Shown here: piece by piece, positions 48,098 to 59,707 of the stretch
How positions within the stretch are numbered: the stretch's first letter is position 1
Layout of the letters: the number at the start of each line of letters is the position of its first letter
Source of the DNA: Pristionchus mayeri
Taxonomy: Eukaryota; Nematoda; Chromadorea; Rhabditida; Neodiplogasteridae
DNA: 64,000 nt
Direction: 5' to 3'
Assembly (NCBI GenBank): GCA_036245805.1
Contig: BTRK01000003.1
Location: 620,001-684,000 of the forward strand
The notes under the pieces: model-generated
Seen by the model: only the letters and a program-made list of their open reading frames with translations
Database searches by the model: none
What the model was told of the DNA's origin: nothing
Translations under genes and position numbers: made by a program

Positions 48098-48416
48098 TTT
48101 GTAGTCCTAGCAGCAGTCGGCCTCGCCGAACTGCAATATCTTGCGTAGTCGTCTTCTGACGAGTGTAAAAGAAAACGTAAACGGATCACAGTTCGCTTGG
48201 AATTCGACGTAGGATCTTGGGAGTTGTTGCATTGTTAACAGTATGTGCTCCACTACACCACCCTGTTTAGAACTTCTTACCAGGCGATCATGAGCACATA
48301 CTGTTAACGATGCAACAACTCCCAAGATCCTACGTCGAATTCCCAGCGAACTGTGATCCGTTTACGTTTTGTCCGCCCCCCCGTAAAAGTCGCTCGACGT
48401 GGCTGCACCTTCACCT
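48098..48416. mobile_element. Nested elements: palindrome inserted in AGGTAAAGGTG repeat
   Basis: The 98-bp repeat (inverted orientation) is split. 48098-48170 and 48382-48416 are its two parts, and GTAAAAG occurs at both break points, like a 7-bp target duplication. The insert is a palindrome with 77-bp arms 48174-48250 and 48292-48368 (GATCACAGTTCGCT, then GACGTAGGATCTTGGGAGTT) and a C-rich right end. Confidence 0.75.
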
Positions 48417-50168
48417 AGACCCAGAGCGAGCTATAACTCGACCATGTTACAGTGCAAGCGATATTGAATATGCATATTCTATTATATGTCATGAATGCAT
48501 GTGTAGCTTGAGCAAATCTATTAGGGTGTCCCATAACACGGGTCTCCTGTAAAAATGTGGGAACGCTGATATACATCATGGGGGGTCCGAAGAAGGTCTA
48601 TCCGCTTGGTTTGGTCAAATTTGCACTTTATCGATTTTTTTGACCTACCCCGTCCAATTGCCGTAAATCGGTCAATTTTGATCGTACAGCGAACTTTTTT
48701 TTGCATTTTGCTCGTATTCACGAGCTCTACAAATTTGTCAACATCTTCCAAAGAGACGGAAGACGTTTTCATGGTCATTTCTCCCAAAAACTGATTTTCC
48801 GACCCAGAAATCGATCGAATTTCATACTGTAGTATGAAATCCAATGATTTTTATTTTAAATATGGATTCTCCGGGTAAAATTAGGTGGGGTTCATGTTGC
48901 CCACTTTTCATATCTCTTACCCTTCAGTATCGATTTACTAAGTAAGTTCCCGAACATAGTCGGTTTTTCGAGAAAAACACATTTTCATTCATAACTCGCT
49001 TCAAAATGGTCATTCGAGAATTTAAAAAGTGAAATCGACAGCTCTCAAAGAGACGGATAAAAAGTTCTAGGAGGTTGAAAGTGGTACATCTTACCGTTTT
49101 TAAGATATTCGACAAAAACTGAAAAAAAACCGACAACAATTATTATCCTTCGCAAGTTTTAGTGTGTACAAGTCATTTTTGCGATAATTTCGCCATATTT
49201 AAATCTTATGATAACATTCTTAATGTTTTATTATCTTACAAAAACTAAGAAATGTAGCGAGAAGAGTCATATCGAATGAAAGTTACAATTAAATTAAAGA
49301 GCATTAAAGGGATCCGGGAGCCCCAAAGTTTATATTTTTAAATTATTTGGTTTCTTTCTATTGAAATCAACTATTGAAAACATATTATTTCGAAAAATAA
49401 AATAAAAATTTAAAAAATATATGAGTGGAGAAAATTCGCAATGAAAATAATTCAACAATTTGAACGGTAGCGTGAGCCTTGGTGAAGTTTCCCACCATTT
49501 TTGCAATTTACCGGCTTTGAATTTACCGGTTCCCCTAGCGACCGCGACAGGGCTCCGCATTTATCGGCGTTTTCCACTTGTTTTTACGTTGTTTCTTTTC
49601 AAAACTGGTTATATTCCGTTTCAGAATGGCCCAATTCACTTTGCTCACCATGAATTTAGGCAGGAATACACCTTTTTTTAGCTTATGGTACCAAATTTGC
49701 TAGCTGTTTTTTTTCGAGTTGCTATTGTTTCGCTAGACTTGCGAGCAACTTGTAATATAAATATTGCTGACTCAACCCGCTTCTCATTCACTAATCGCGT
49801 GTTCATCTAATTCGGCTTGGCTTGATATGAGCGTGGAAATGCCGACTTCAGTTCTTATATGCGGTGTTCGTTCGCTCTACCGTGTAGGAAGGCGTGTTGA
49901 CTAGTTGTTCCCGACTTTTCCCACCATCCTCGCGATTGTAATACTTTTCTTCGATAATGTCGATACTACATAATAGTTTTGCCTCCTTTGTGTTGTCTTT
50001 TATTGTCGAGCCTCACCATTCATTCGCTCCGTTTCAGCGGTTCGCTGCCGGTCCATCCGTCGTAGGCGGAGGAGAACGTGTAACACGGAGAGTAATCGTC
50101 AAGGAATAGTGCGTTTTCCACGATTGTTTTGTTGTTTTTTATTAATATTTTTTATTTAACCGTTCCAG
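48417..50168. other. Intergenic, dispersed-repeat derived
   Basis: 48520 begins with TTAGGGTGTCCCATAA, the same end as the MITE at 58096-58930, but no matching right end was found. 48590-48960 resembles 26600-27180. No gene is supported before 50169. Confidence 0.45.
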
Positions 50169-51103
50169 CCATGCCGTCCTTCCGCTGACCGTAGAGGAGT
50201 GACCGTAGAGGAGAAGCGAGCAAGGCCGAAACTGGCGGCGGGAAAGGTGTGTTTTCCACTTCGTCTGTTAGGGCCAAATGAAAAAATGTGGCCAGATTTT
50301 ATGTTGCCGACCGCTTACAAAAATACAGAAACTCGCTCGCTTTTCCCGAGTTCCAGACCTAATAATTCTGCCGCGTTTACCATAGACGCAATTCTCGCGC
50401 TCACGCCATGTAATTACGCGTCTGCCTTGCATGTTTCCGTTTCTCACCCCACCAGTCATGAGCTGCTACCCTCTACTTATCGATCCCGTTTTGTAGGTGC
50501 TCAAAAATGAGTTATCCACGCGCTCGTCAACGGCTCGTACGACCGCGGCCAGTACACGCACAAGATCCACCACCTCCAGTCGAAGGTGAGTGCTAATTAT
50601 CCGTTAATTAGTGCATATTTAATCGATAAATCAATATTTTTATATTGTTTAGGTCCCGACGCTGACCCTCAAGATCGCGCCCAAGGGACCGCTGGCGATC
50701 CACGACGAGGCCTGGAACTCCTACCACTACTGCTGAGCGGTGCTGACGAATCCCGACTACATGAAGTACAACTTCTTCGTCAAGGTCGAGACCATCCACC
50801 TGCCCGACCGAGGAACGACCGAGAAAGTGAGTGAGAATTTGAAGAAACTAGACTGCGTTACTAAAGTGCTGCTTCGGGAGTACTCTCACGAGCCACACTA
50901 TACTTGCACGTGTATTATTCAACTTGCTTGTCGTTTCATTATTGGTCAACATTTAAAATTATATGTAATTATTTAAAATACAGGCGCACAACCTCTCGAA
51001 GGAGGAACTGGTGAAGCGGGAGGGCGCCCGCATCGGCGTCGCCAACGGCAAGGAGTTCCTGGCGGCGACCAATGTCAAGCAGGAGACGCCCCCCTCCCTC
51101 TAG
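50169..51103 (+). pseudogene. Phosphatidylinositol transfer protein (class I) pseudogene
   Basis: Exon-like blocks 50169-50246, 50497-50585, 50653-50826 and 50984-51103 keep splice sites and high GC. Family motifs are seen: VLPLTVEE, EASKAETGGGKG, VLKNE, GQYTHKIHHLQSK, NSYHYC, NPDYMKYNFFVKVE and NLSKEELVKRE. Lesions: after VLPLTVEE a 14-bp block (TGACCGTAGAGGAG) is doubled and about ten codons are missing. There is a frameshift between VLKNE and GQYTHK. An in-frame TGA after NSYHYC stands where the family has Arg (a CGA-to-TGA change would explain it). An early stop follows ETPPSL. Known function of the family: moving phosphatidylinositol and phosphatidylcholine between membranes. Introns are kept, so this is not a retrocopy. 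Confidence 0.88.
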
Positions 51104-51359
51104 GTTTGTTGGGCTACGCCCATTGAAATGAGTAGTATGAAAACTGAGTTGTTCCTTGCATTGGGCAATCAGAAATGCTTGCATGTTTTGCGTTGCATAC
51201 ACTGATATATATTAGCTTCTCCTTATTAGCATCTTTTTTACACTAGTGTTGGCAAGGCACGCTAATACGAAATCGCGAATTTGATATTTATTATAGTTAA
51301 ATCATCATGTTTCCGTTTGGTTGCGAGATCTTTGAACCGCTCACAGTCTATATTTACAG

Positions 51360-52073
51360 GTCCACCATGATGGCGCAAATCTCCGCCCCGAACGTGAACT
51401 AAGTTCAAATTGATTCTCTGGTCTTAATGAAGATCGTCAAGCATGTAGACAGCGAACTGTACGCTGGCATGAGTGAAGTATGTCGAGCCTGAATTTCTCC
51501 ATTTATTCTTGTTGTTAAGGTTGCTGGTGAGGCTTGCCAGGGACTACTCACTGGTCTCGTCGCTGTCGAGGATGATCGTCTCGAGATTACCAGCTGCTCT
51601 CCAGTAAGATCGTTTCAATGTTTTCGTTGTTCGTTTTCCTAATTTGTTATTTCTTCATTTTCCCACAATCTCTTTTGTTTTAGACCGCTCGTGCTGAGCC
51701 GATGCTCGATTCTGGGGAAGTGCGAACCAAGCTAATCAGCAATATGAAGAGATGAAGCAGGCGGAGATGATCGACATGCTCAGGAAGTTCAGGTGAGATC
51801 TGGTTCCTAAAGTTCGTTTACTCCTGACGGCGATCATGGGACTAGTCTTTGATACAATACTTGCACATGAGCAATAACACTGGAATGAGGGAGTACGAAA
51901 ACAACCCTGAATCCTACGATCGCCAGTCAACCGCATAGCTTATCACGTCTTGGCAAATGTTTCATTACTGTCTTCTTTCCAGAAACATGAACATCGATTA
52001 CGAACTGGTGCGCTTCTACCAGGCACACCCCTTCTCTGCATGCTTCAATCAGGAGATGGCTGAGTCCCCTCAG
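51360..52073 (+). pseudogene. eIF3 subunit H (MPN domain) pseudogene
   Basis: Blocks 51360-51477, 51520-51603, 51684-51792 and 51983-52073 read VQIDSLVLMKIVKHVD, CQGLLTGLVAVEDDRLEITS, YEEMKQAEMIDMLRKFR and NMNIDYELVRFYQAHPFSAC. These match the N-terminal half of translation initiation factor eIF3h. Lesions: TAA directly before VQID, and a frameshift between DSGEV and the ANQANQQYEEM block (in the original frame it stops after ISNMKR). The second half of the gene was not found. A Gln/Asn-rich open stretch at 52770-52840 could be a remnant. Introns are kept. Confidence 0.88.
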
Positions 52074-52254
52074 TAAGATTATCCCGAATACCTTGGTGCT
52101 TTACTTTTTTTATTTTTATGTTTGCAGAATCTTGAATTTGATTTAATGTAGTGGCCATACTCACAAGTGTAGAGTAGGAGTAGCTCATGACTTCACCGTT
52201 CCCTAAGTACCGTACTTTGCTTATGGTATGGGGATACCGTAATCGGGGGGGGGG

Positions 52255-52590
52255 AGGGCACCTCCCTTCGACGTATAGGGGGTCATGGTAAAAAAATCGG
52301 TCGGTAGGTCAAGACTAAGTACCGTAACCAATCGATTGTACAGTACACCCTGGAACTGGATCTGACCCATGTAACTGGGTTACGGTAGTGACATGGGTAC
52401 TGTACAATCGATTGGGCACGGTACCAGGAGTTTTTAAAAATAAAGTTAGTTTCCGATATTCGCGGGTTACGGTATCCATATACGGTATCAGGGTGTACTG
52501 TACTATCGATTGGTTACGGTACTTAGTCTTGACCTACCGATCGATTTTTGACCATGACCCCTATGCGTCGAGGGGGGGGGGATGCCCATC
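52255..52590. mobile_element. Palindromic MITE-like element with poly-G ends
   Basis: Arms of about 92 bp, 52261-52352 and 52489-52580, are inverted copies (GGTCAAGACTAAGTACCGTA, ACCAATCGATTGTACAGTAC). Long G or C runs flank both ends. The motif CGATTGGTTACGGT recurs near 59800. Confidence 0.75.
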
Positions 52591-52938
52591 CGGATGGGCA
52601 CCCCCCCCCCCCCCGATACAATTCCCGCACATCTATGGTTGTGTCCCTCAGTCTGTTGGTTAGTCTCTGCTACGTATTTAGTATAGAGCACAGAAGAGTC
52701 TAAAGATGTTTGAAATGTGTCTCATCCATAATCAATTTAATAAATTCTCACAACGATTCCATTTTTTGCAGATCAAAGACGCGCCATCCAGACGACGATG
52801 GGACAATGCAACAACAACAACATCAACAACACCACACGTCAAGTAAGTATGAAAATGGAGATTAAACAAGTGTTTCACTGTATGTCTATCCTAACAATAA
52901 CGCACGAACCCTGCATGATCCCTACCCTCTACCCCCAC

Positions 52939-55900
52939 CTATGCTTGCTTCTTCCCTCGCCCTCTTCCTCGCCCTCTCTTGGGTGGCTCGTACGTCGAGT
53001 CGCCGTCGGATCCCTCATCTTCTCCATCTTCTCCATCTTCCTGCCCTCTCTTCGCTTTCCTCTTCCTTCCCTGCTTCGTAGATGGCTCTTCCTCGTCTTC
53101 TCCTTCCGTCTCTCGATCAGCTTTCTCTCTTCCCTTCCCACTGGATGCTCCTCTTCCCCTGCCGCGGCCTCGCCGAGGTCCTCTCCCTCGCCCTCTTCCA
53201 CTTCCTCTTCCTCGTCCACTCCCAACACCGGCGACATTCTTCTCATCTTCTCCCTCATCCCAGTCTGGTCCAGAGGAGGCATCCACTACCTCAGCTCCCT
53301 CCTCTCCCACTGGCACTTCTTCTACTCGGGACTCGCCTGTATCATCTCCTTCCTCGTGCTCCGAATCGTCCTCGGAGGGGGCGATTGGATTGGAGTCTGA
53401 ATCGACATCCTCTCCGTATGCCGCTCCGTACTCAATGGAGACATCGCTCTCATCTCCCTTCGAATCGCCTTCCGACTCCTCCTCATCGGCATAGAGAGCA
53501 GCGATGTAGCGATTGGAGTCGGGGATTCCCTTCCTCTTGAGGAATGAAGCATCCTTCATCTCACGGACCACTCCTTCCACCTCATCCCAGACCTGACAAG
53601 ATATTAGTTAGACATATTTTTTTTGTTAACAATTTCGGCATAGCTCGATGAACTAATTTAGTTTGAATATGCTAACTTCTCTCCTCCAGTACTGGTCCAC
53701 TGATTCCATCTTCCTCTTCACACACTTTGCCTCTCTACCCTTTGCTCTTGTCTGGTAGGAGGACTTCTCCTTTCTCACTCCGAGCACGCCTGCCATCGCA
53801 ATGGTGTTGTGGTGCAACACCCCCATCTTCACCTTATCCTCGTAAGCCACAGCCGAACTAAATAGATGAGTTAATAACTGGATATTAGACGTTTCAATTA
53901 GTGGAGGTAATGACGGTATTGATTACTAACCTGGCTATCCGCTTGGGCGCGTAGATGTTCAGCAAGCTGTTAAACCATTCGCATGGTGACGTGTTCTTCT
54001 TGGGGGAGGCTCGTTCCAGGGCGAGGATGAAGGAAGGCTTGAGGATGACCTCCTTCAGATGAGCGAACTCAGCGCTTTTCGGATCGATCTCGTGATCTGA
54101 AGCATCGGGGAGAGCATCGTGGAGGCATTCGCTGATACCTTTCAAGAAGGGGACCTGAAGTACATATTTATTAACGTGCATGGGTACTAATGTGTACTAA
54201 TACTGCTCATTAATCATTCCAACATTCATGCTAACCTTCTCAAAATTCTTATGCCACCCAGCGACGTGAGCGAGCGAACTTTTCATGTATTCTACTCCCT
54301 TCGTCCTGTCCTTCTCGAATTTTCCATGGACGAAGTAGCAGTGGTCGATCAGCTCGCGTCGCCAGTGCTCGATGCGGGGGCAGTCTTTGCGCTTTGTTAG
54401 CTGAATGCAAATATTGCTATTTGTGCTATACTATATTCTGAGTATATTGTTGTGTCAACTAAGTTATTTTGAGTACCTCGCGAAGCGCCTTGTTCAGATT
54501 CTTGACAATGTGCCAGAAGTCCAAGTGATGCTGAATTCCAGGAAAGAGATCACGCATCATTTTGGATATCTTGGCATCATTGTCAGATACGAGCGATGTG
54601 ATATAAAGCAAACCAGCATGGTTCCCGTTTCAATTAGGAATGGTTTATCACCAAATGACTCTTACTTCTCAATGATCTCTCACCGATCCGAGCGGAGGAG
54701 AATGAAATAAACCATTCATTGAAAAACCATTCCTAGTTTGTATATTATGGGTCAGTGTTTGTTGATGACTAACCACGAGTTGCTTCGCCTGCAGTTCCCT
54801 CAGCCCCATCCTCACTCCCTCCTTCTCCATACGACCACTCACCCCATCTGGAATAGAAGGACATAATCATTACTCACTCCAACTAACACTACCTATCACC
54901 GGCATATCCTTATGCATATTCTTGACGTGGACGATGAGATTACTCTCGATGTCCACGAAGGGAACGGTGCAATTGGGTGCCGTTCGGCCCACATGGGAAT
55001 ACCGCCCATCGACTGCGATGCCAATGCCTGCCTGAAATTCGAAATTTGAAATGATTGCGATTGTGTCGTACTGTGTAAATCACGTGTAAATCATTGTGTA
55101 AATCACTACTATACCTACCGTATCCCTCGGTCATTTCAGATGCTACAGTATACCTAACACATTTATCCTTTACAGGGTCTGGAGCTCGGCTACTTTCGAA
55201 CGCGAGAAGTATGGTGGATCACTACCAAAGGTGGGGGAAATCAGGGGTAGTGGGTAGATCCCTCATTGAAACAATTGAGGGTGGGCAGCGAAGGCTGCCT
55301 CGCCGGGGAGATGAAGAAGAAGGAGATCAGGTGAGAGGGGGGGAGGGCTGTCGAAGGGATGTAGAGAGGGCATAACAGCAGTAATGCAAGGAGTATTCAC
55401 TAACTATGTTGGACGTTCGCACGGTGGCCTCAGCTTGTTTCATGTGTCTGATGAAGACCTTATCCACAGCGGGAACCACAATCCGTTTGAGCTGTCGTCG
55501 CATTGTCCGCTCAGAGGGAAGTGCGAGACCGATTAGCTTGCCCATGTCCAGGAATCTCTGAATTCAGTTTCCGGGCTACTGTACTTTACGGCCATTGGGA
55601 CTAGGTTGTTCTGTTTTTTCAACATAGTTATATGGACTAACCGGGCGGGATACAGAAGTAGTGTGGACGGCCGAAGTCAACTTGAGGTTTCCCTCGAAGT
55701 ATCTTTCGACCATAGGCTGAGAATGCCACTCGACTTCTCTCTCGCACACTAAACACTCCCATTGCAGGACCAGTGCCGAGCCTACGGTGCGGCACTTGAA
55801 TGTGCCCTCCTCGATCTCCTTCTTCCCACACTGGTGGCAGCGAGTGAAGAGGGAAAGAAGGCATTCTTTCTTCACTAGGAAGTAGTCGTGACTGGGTGGG

Positions 55901-57151
55901 GTAGGGGGACCACATTGAACACCCGTCTCAGAGGTCACTTCGGTGTTGGTCGTTTCTTGAGATCGGATGTAGGACTGAAATTATGTAAATAATACTCGCT
56001 ATATTGTAATAGGGAATTATAAGTTTTACCGTTCTAAAATTGTTGTTTTGTGTTCTGGTTTCATGTACTATTCCACCATATTACAATGTGATAGAGCGTG
56101 GCCTAGTTCGGCAGAAATTCAATTTTCGTGCCACGGGGGAAATGACTTCGCATGCTCTCTTCAGTTCGTTTGCGTTTTCTCTCACCGACTATTACTGTTA
56201 GAGAGCACAAGTAATGAAGGGAGCCAATTCGTGAACAAAACAACCACTAGTCAAGAATCTGCCAGGTGGCGCTCTCTCACTTTTGTACACTCTAGTGCGT
56301 CTACTAGTGATCAGGGCACGTGTCAGTTCGTGAAAAGGGGTAATATTTGTTTGAAATCTAATCAATGATCAACGTTTCACTGTTCTGTTGTTTGATCTTT
56401 CTCTATTCGTTCACATTTCTAGCTTTCATAATTGAATAAATATTTCAAATGGTATTGTTGCACGTACTCCAGATGCTCCAGATACTCCAGACTGGGTGCG
56501 TTGAGGCGATGGGAAAAGTAGGTCAGACATGGCATCGACCATGGCCTCTACGGTAGGAGCTGGCTCTGGCTGAAAGACTCCGGGCTGGAATGTCACATAG
56601 TCTTGTACATGTATGTGTGTTTTATGGCCTCCTCAGGGATTGTATATTATTCGGCCTCCCCAGGGCATAAGAGTATTCGAATGTCTTTCGGAAGTAAATA
56701 ATTGTGCCCTGTACCTGTACATCGCTCTCCTCATTGAGCCTCGGAGGCTCTTCTCCCTTCTGACGATGCTAAAAAAACGCGTAGTGAAGCAAACGGCAAA
56801 TTCGATGATCAATTACAAAACAAGAAAGAGCTTTTTATCGATTCAGCATTGGATTATACAACCGAGAGGCCCTGATAACGGTGACAGTATGTCCAATAGG
56901 TGAAATACATTATGACTCACGTCTTCAGGGCCTTCGCGGTCCAGGTGGTTTCTTCCTTTGAAGTGGTTCGGGCAGAGCCACGCTCGCCTCCCCTCTCCTT
57001 GAATCCTAGCAACCTTCTCTTGCAGCAGCTCGAACTCATCGTCGATGAGGTTCAGGCGGAGCAGCCATTCCCTTCCCATCCCAGCAATGTCGGGAATCTT
57101 GCGGCATTGGTGGGAACGACGAGGGCAGGCGGAGCAGTTAACCGTAGCCAT
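52939..57151 (-). CDS. Large transposase-like protein with THAP-like finger
   Basis: About 810 aa over 12 exons: 57151-56921, 56768-56715, 56569-56468, 55974-55642, 55557-55405, 55031-54893, 54847-54774, about 54612-54477, 54400-54236, 54154-53931, 53857-53677, 53592-52939. N-terminus: CSACPRRSHQ...WLCPNHF, a C2CH pattern as in THAP fingers. Exon 4: CHQCGKKEI and CLVCEREVEWHSQP, zinc-binding. Core: AVDGRYSHVGRTAPNC (Asp), LVSDNDAKISKMMRD (Asp), HLDFWHIVKNLNK, SPCEWFNSLLNIYAPK (Glu) and LHHN, consistent with a DDE/E nuclease. C-terminus: long acidic tract then RG-rich repeats (GRGRGRGPRRGR). THAP plus this core suggests a Kolobok-type relative; that is inference. Intron 7 contains a small inverted repeat (GGAATGGTTT...AAACCATTCC) and the exon 8 acceptor is unclear. 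No flanking inverted ends were identified. Confidence 0.7.
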
Positions 57152-57653
57152 GCACTGATAGCAAATGTAAGCAAGAATCGTGCAATTATAATGAATATGA
57201 AGCGATCAGAAAACGCTCGTTCGCTATTCAGTAGGGGCAGATTACTTCACTAACCGCATTATACATGACCGACCTCTTTTCTAATACAATTCAGGCCACA
57301 AAACAGTGAAATACAACATAAATAACTGAAAAAAAGTAAAAGAAAGCAAAGAAACTGCCGAAGAAGACGGCCGGCCAGCCGATCTGAAAACCGATAATCA
57401 AGATGCTTCCAATACAGTAATTTTAATATATATTTTTTGAATTTTTTGAAACGTCGAATTTACACGCTACCACAGTAATACACTATATATTTAATTATTT
57501 ATTTTTATTGCTTAAATAATTTTTTTAATTTTTTTAGTTTATTGCATTTAACTAAGGGGTGGATGAGACGCAATTTAAGGCACACTTGATTTTTGATGTC
57601 CGGATCCCTTTAAAATAAGATGAATAATGACGACCACGATTAAAAAAGATGGA

Positions 57654-57968
57654 TCATTGATCAAAGGAATCAAATTTCGGATCAGATAGTTCAATGAGAT
57701 GGGGATCGGTGAACAGTAAATCCATGTTGTCATGCATCCAATCGTAGAGAGCATCAGAAGTCACGACACGGTCAACCTCATTGAGCATGATCACCTCGTC
57801 CTCGATACTAGCTCCTTCTTCTTCCATTTCATTCTCCATGTCGGTAATCAAGGCTACGGCTCTTCTGTTCCTGTTTCTGTACACCTTCTTCTGCTCGTCC
57901 TTCTTCTTCGCGAGTAGAGTTCTGATTCGATTCTTGATCTGATCGAGACTCACGAGACAATCGTTGTG
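57654..57968 (-). CDS. Last exon of an unknown acidic/coiled-coil protein
   Basis: The exon starts after TCTTGTAG at 57968 and reads HNDCLVSLDQIKNRIRTLLA, then a highly basic stretch KKKDEQKKVYRNRNRR, then acidic helix-prone sequence MENEMEEEGASIEDEVIMLN and DNMDLLFTDPHLIELSDPK, to a stop at 57654. Consistent reading and composition support coding. Upstream exons were not identified; a CAG|GTCCCTGGGTCATGG segment near 58075 could be one. No family is recognised. Confidence 0.5.
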   Translation of the reverse strand, partial: HNDCLVSLDQIKNRIRTLLAKKKDEQKKVYRNRNRRAVALITDMENEMEEEGASIEDEVIMLNEVDRVVTSDALYDWMHDNMDLLFTDPHLIELSDPKFDSFDQ

Positions 57969-58095
57969 CTACAAGAATGAATCATTTAATTGCATTCCTC
58001 CCCGCCGCCTGATTTGAGCCACGTTTATCCCCGGCTACTAGAAACACGGTCGGAAGGGTCCATGACCCAGGGACCTGAAAGGGAAGTGTATTTAT

Positions 58096-58930
58096 TAGGG
58101 TGTCCCATAAGTTCTCGGACTTTTTTTCAATCCATCTACTACATTAGCCATTCGAGTTAGGAGTTAAAATACTTGCGCATAGTTAGTGGCAGATGGTGTA
58201 TTGTTACATAATGTCAATATCCGATGCATGCATATCACAGTGATGATGCAATCTTCGAAAATGCTCATTTTTTGAGCACTTCATTTTGCTTTTCTGCAAC
58301 CTCTCCGCGAGATTCTAGGAGAGCCAGATGTGTGTGGTGTAATCAGTATCTTGCTGTGTATATAGTAATACATTAACATCGGTTGTACTGCTATTCCAGT
58401 AGTAGGAAAATGGAAAAATCGAAAATCAAGGGTACACTTTTACGGTTAGTTGTATATTTTCGAGCATATTTTAGACCTTCGCTAACCAATTGTATCAAAA
58501 ACAACTTTAAAAGTGATTATAATATTTCCTCAACCTCTTGAGGTTGTTTTTAGAACGTAACCAAGCAATGCCTTTGAAGACATTTTTGCAAAAAATCAAA
58601 TTTTTCTATCGATGAAGTAAAGCAAATCCAGATATCAGAAATGTGCCTGAAATTATTGAATAGCTGTGTGTATTAATTAAAGACTGTAATTGCATTTCAA
58701 CTCACATCCATTAGCAAAATAATTCAAAAAAAATCATTTTTTGCATTTTGCTATATTTTGTTCAAATATATGTAGCACTCTCCAAAAGAATCAGCTATGC
58801 TAGTCCAATGATTTATATTGAAAGTAGTATCACACTTTCACATAGTCTATGATAGAATGTTGTTAGATTAGATATCTAACTTAGAAAGCAAAATGTCCAT
58901 AATGTCCGGAAACTTATGGGACACCCTAAT
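58096..58930. mobile_element. Mariner-type non-autonomous element
   Basis: The ends are inverted: TTAGGGTGTCCCATAAGTT at the left and AACTTATGGGACACCCTAA at the right, flanked by TA-containing sequence on both sides. About 835 bp with no transposase frame. It sits directly upstream of the truncated PDZ gene at 58997. Confidence 0.85.
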
Positions 58931-58996
58931 ATTATATTGCATACTACATCGTGAGTATATGTGTGCAACATGTGGGAGTCGAACGCTACATTGCAG

Positions 58997-59707
58997 ATCA
59001 AGTTCGTCTTTATCGTAGTGTTAATCAGTCTGGAATTCTCCTGGATCCGACTCTTCGCGTTTCTCTTTCATTGCGATGTCAGTTTTTTTTCCCACAATTA
59101 GTCGCTACGGCTCTCTTCACGCAACACAATCTCTAGACCCATTGCGTGGTGAGAGAGTGCATAGTCTAAAGATATATTGTGAATCGAAATCGTATTGAAT
59201 CCCCAAATTTGCAGTATTCCATGTCTGCATCGTTCCTCTGCGCCCTAGTCATCAGTATTCTGTTTACTGGGCGCCTATGTCGCGACACGTTCTTCATATC
59301 TGCCAAGTACACAGACCCTCGTCGGGTCTGTCTCAACAACGCCGATGGGGACTGTGGCTTCAAGGATGATGAAAATGCGATTATCCGTACAATCACAGAG
59401 GTAGGATACTAGTGCCTTACTGCCATGCTAGTCGTTCTTATAGTCATAGTGGTCTTCATAACGCATTTTTTTTTCGCAAAATCTTTAATTATTTCAGGTC
59501 ACTCTTGGTAGCCAAGCCGAGTTTCACGGGCTCATGGTTGTTCCTTTTTCTTAATTTTTCGGTCTGACATGAGTTAAATTGAAGGTTGGAGACCAGATTA
59601 TGCGCATCAACGGAGTCGATATCTACTCGTACACATCTCGACTTGTCAAGCAGCTGATGAAAGCGAGAAAGAACGAGGTGGAATTGGTTGTGAGAAGCAA
59701 GAAGTGA
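58997..59707 (+). pseudogene. Two-TM PDZ gene lacking its 5' exons (member E)
   Basis: Exons 58997-59077 (TM1: IKFVFIVVLISLEFSW), 59215-59400 (TM2 then PDZ start, FLCALVISILF, PRRVCLNNADGDCGFKDD), 59498-59536 (VTLGSQAEFHGLM), 59585-59707 (GDQIMRINGVDIYSYTSR to TGA) are intact and phase 0, and match member F exon by exon. The exons for the N-terminus and the QEKP linker are not found; the region upstream is taken up by the mariner-type element at 58096-58930. It may be dead, or have an exon further upstream beyond the insertion. Confidence 0.75.

Noticed and set aside
53082..53540. Long plus-strand frames at 52798-53540
   Set aside because: They mirror the RG-rich and acidic last exon of the minus-strand transposase-like gene. 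The repetitive codons keep all frames open; splice context and motifs support only the minus strand.
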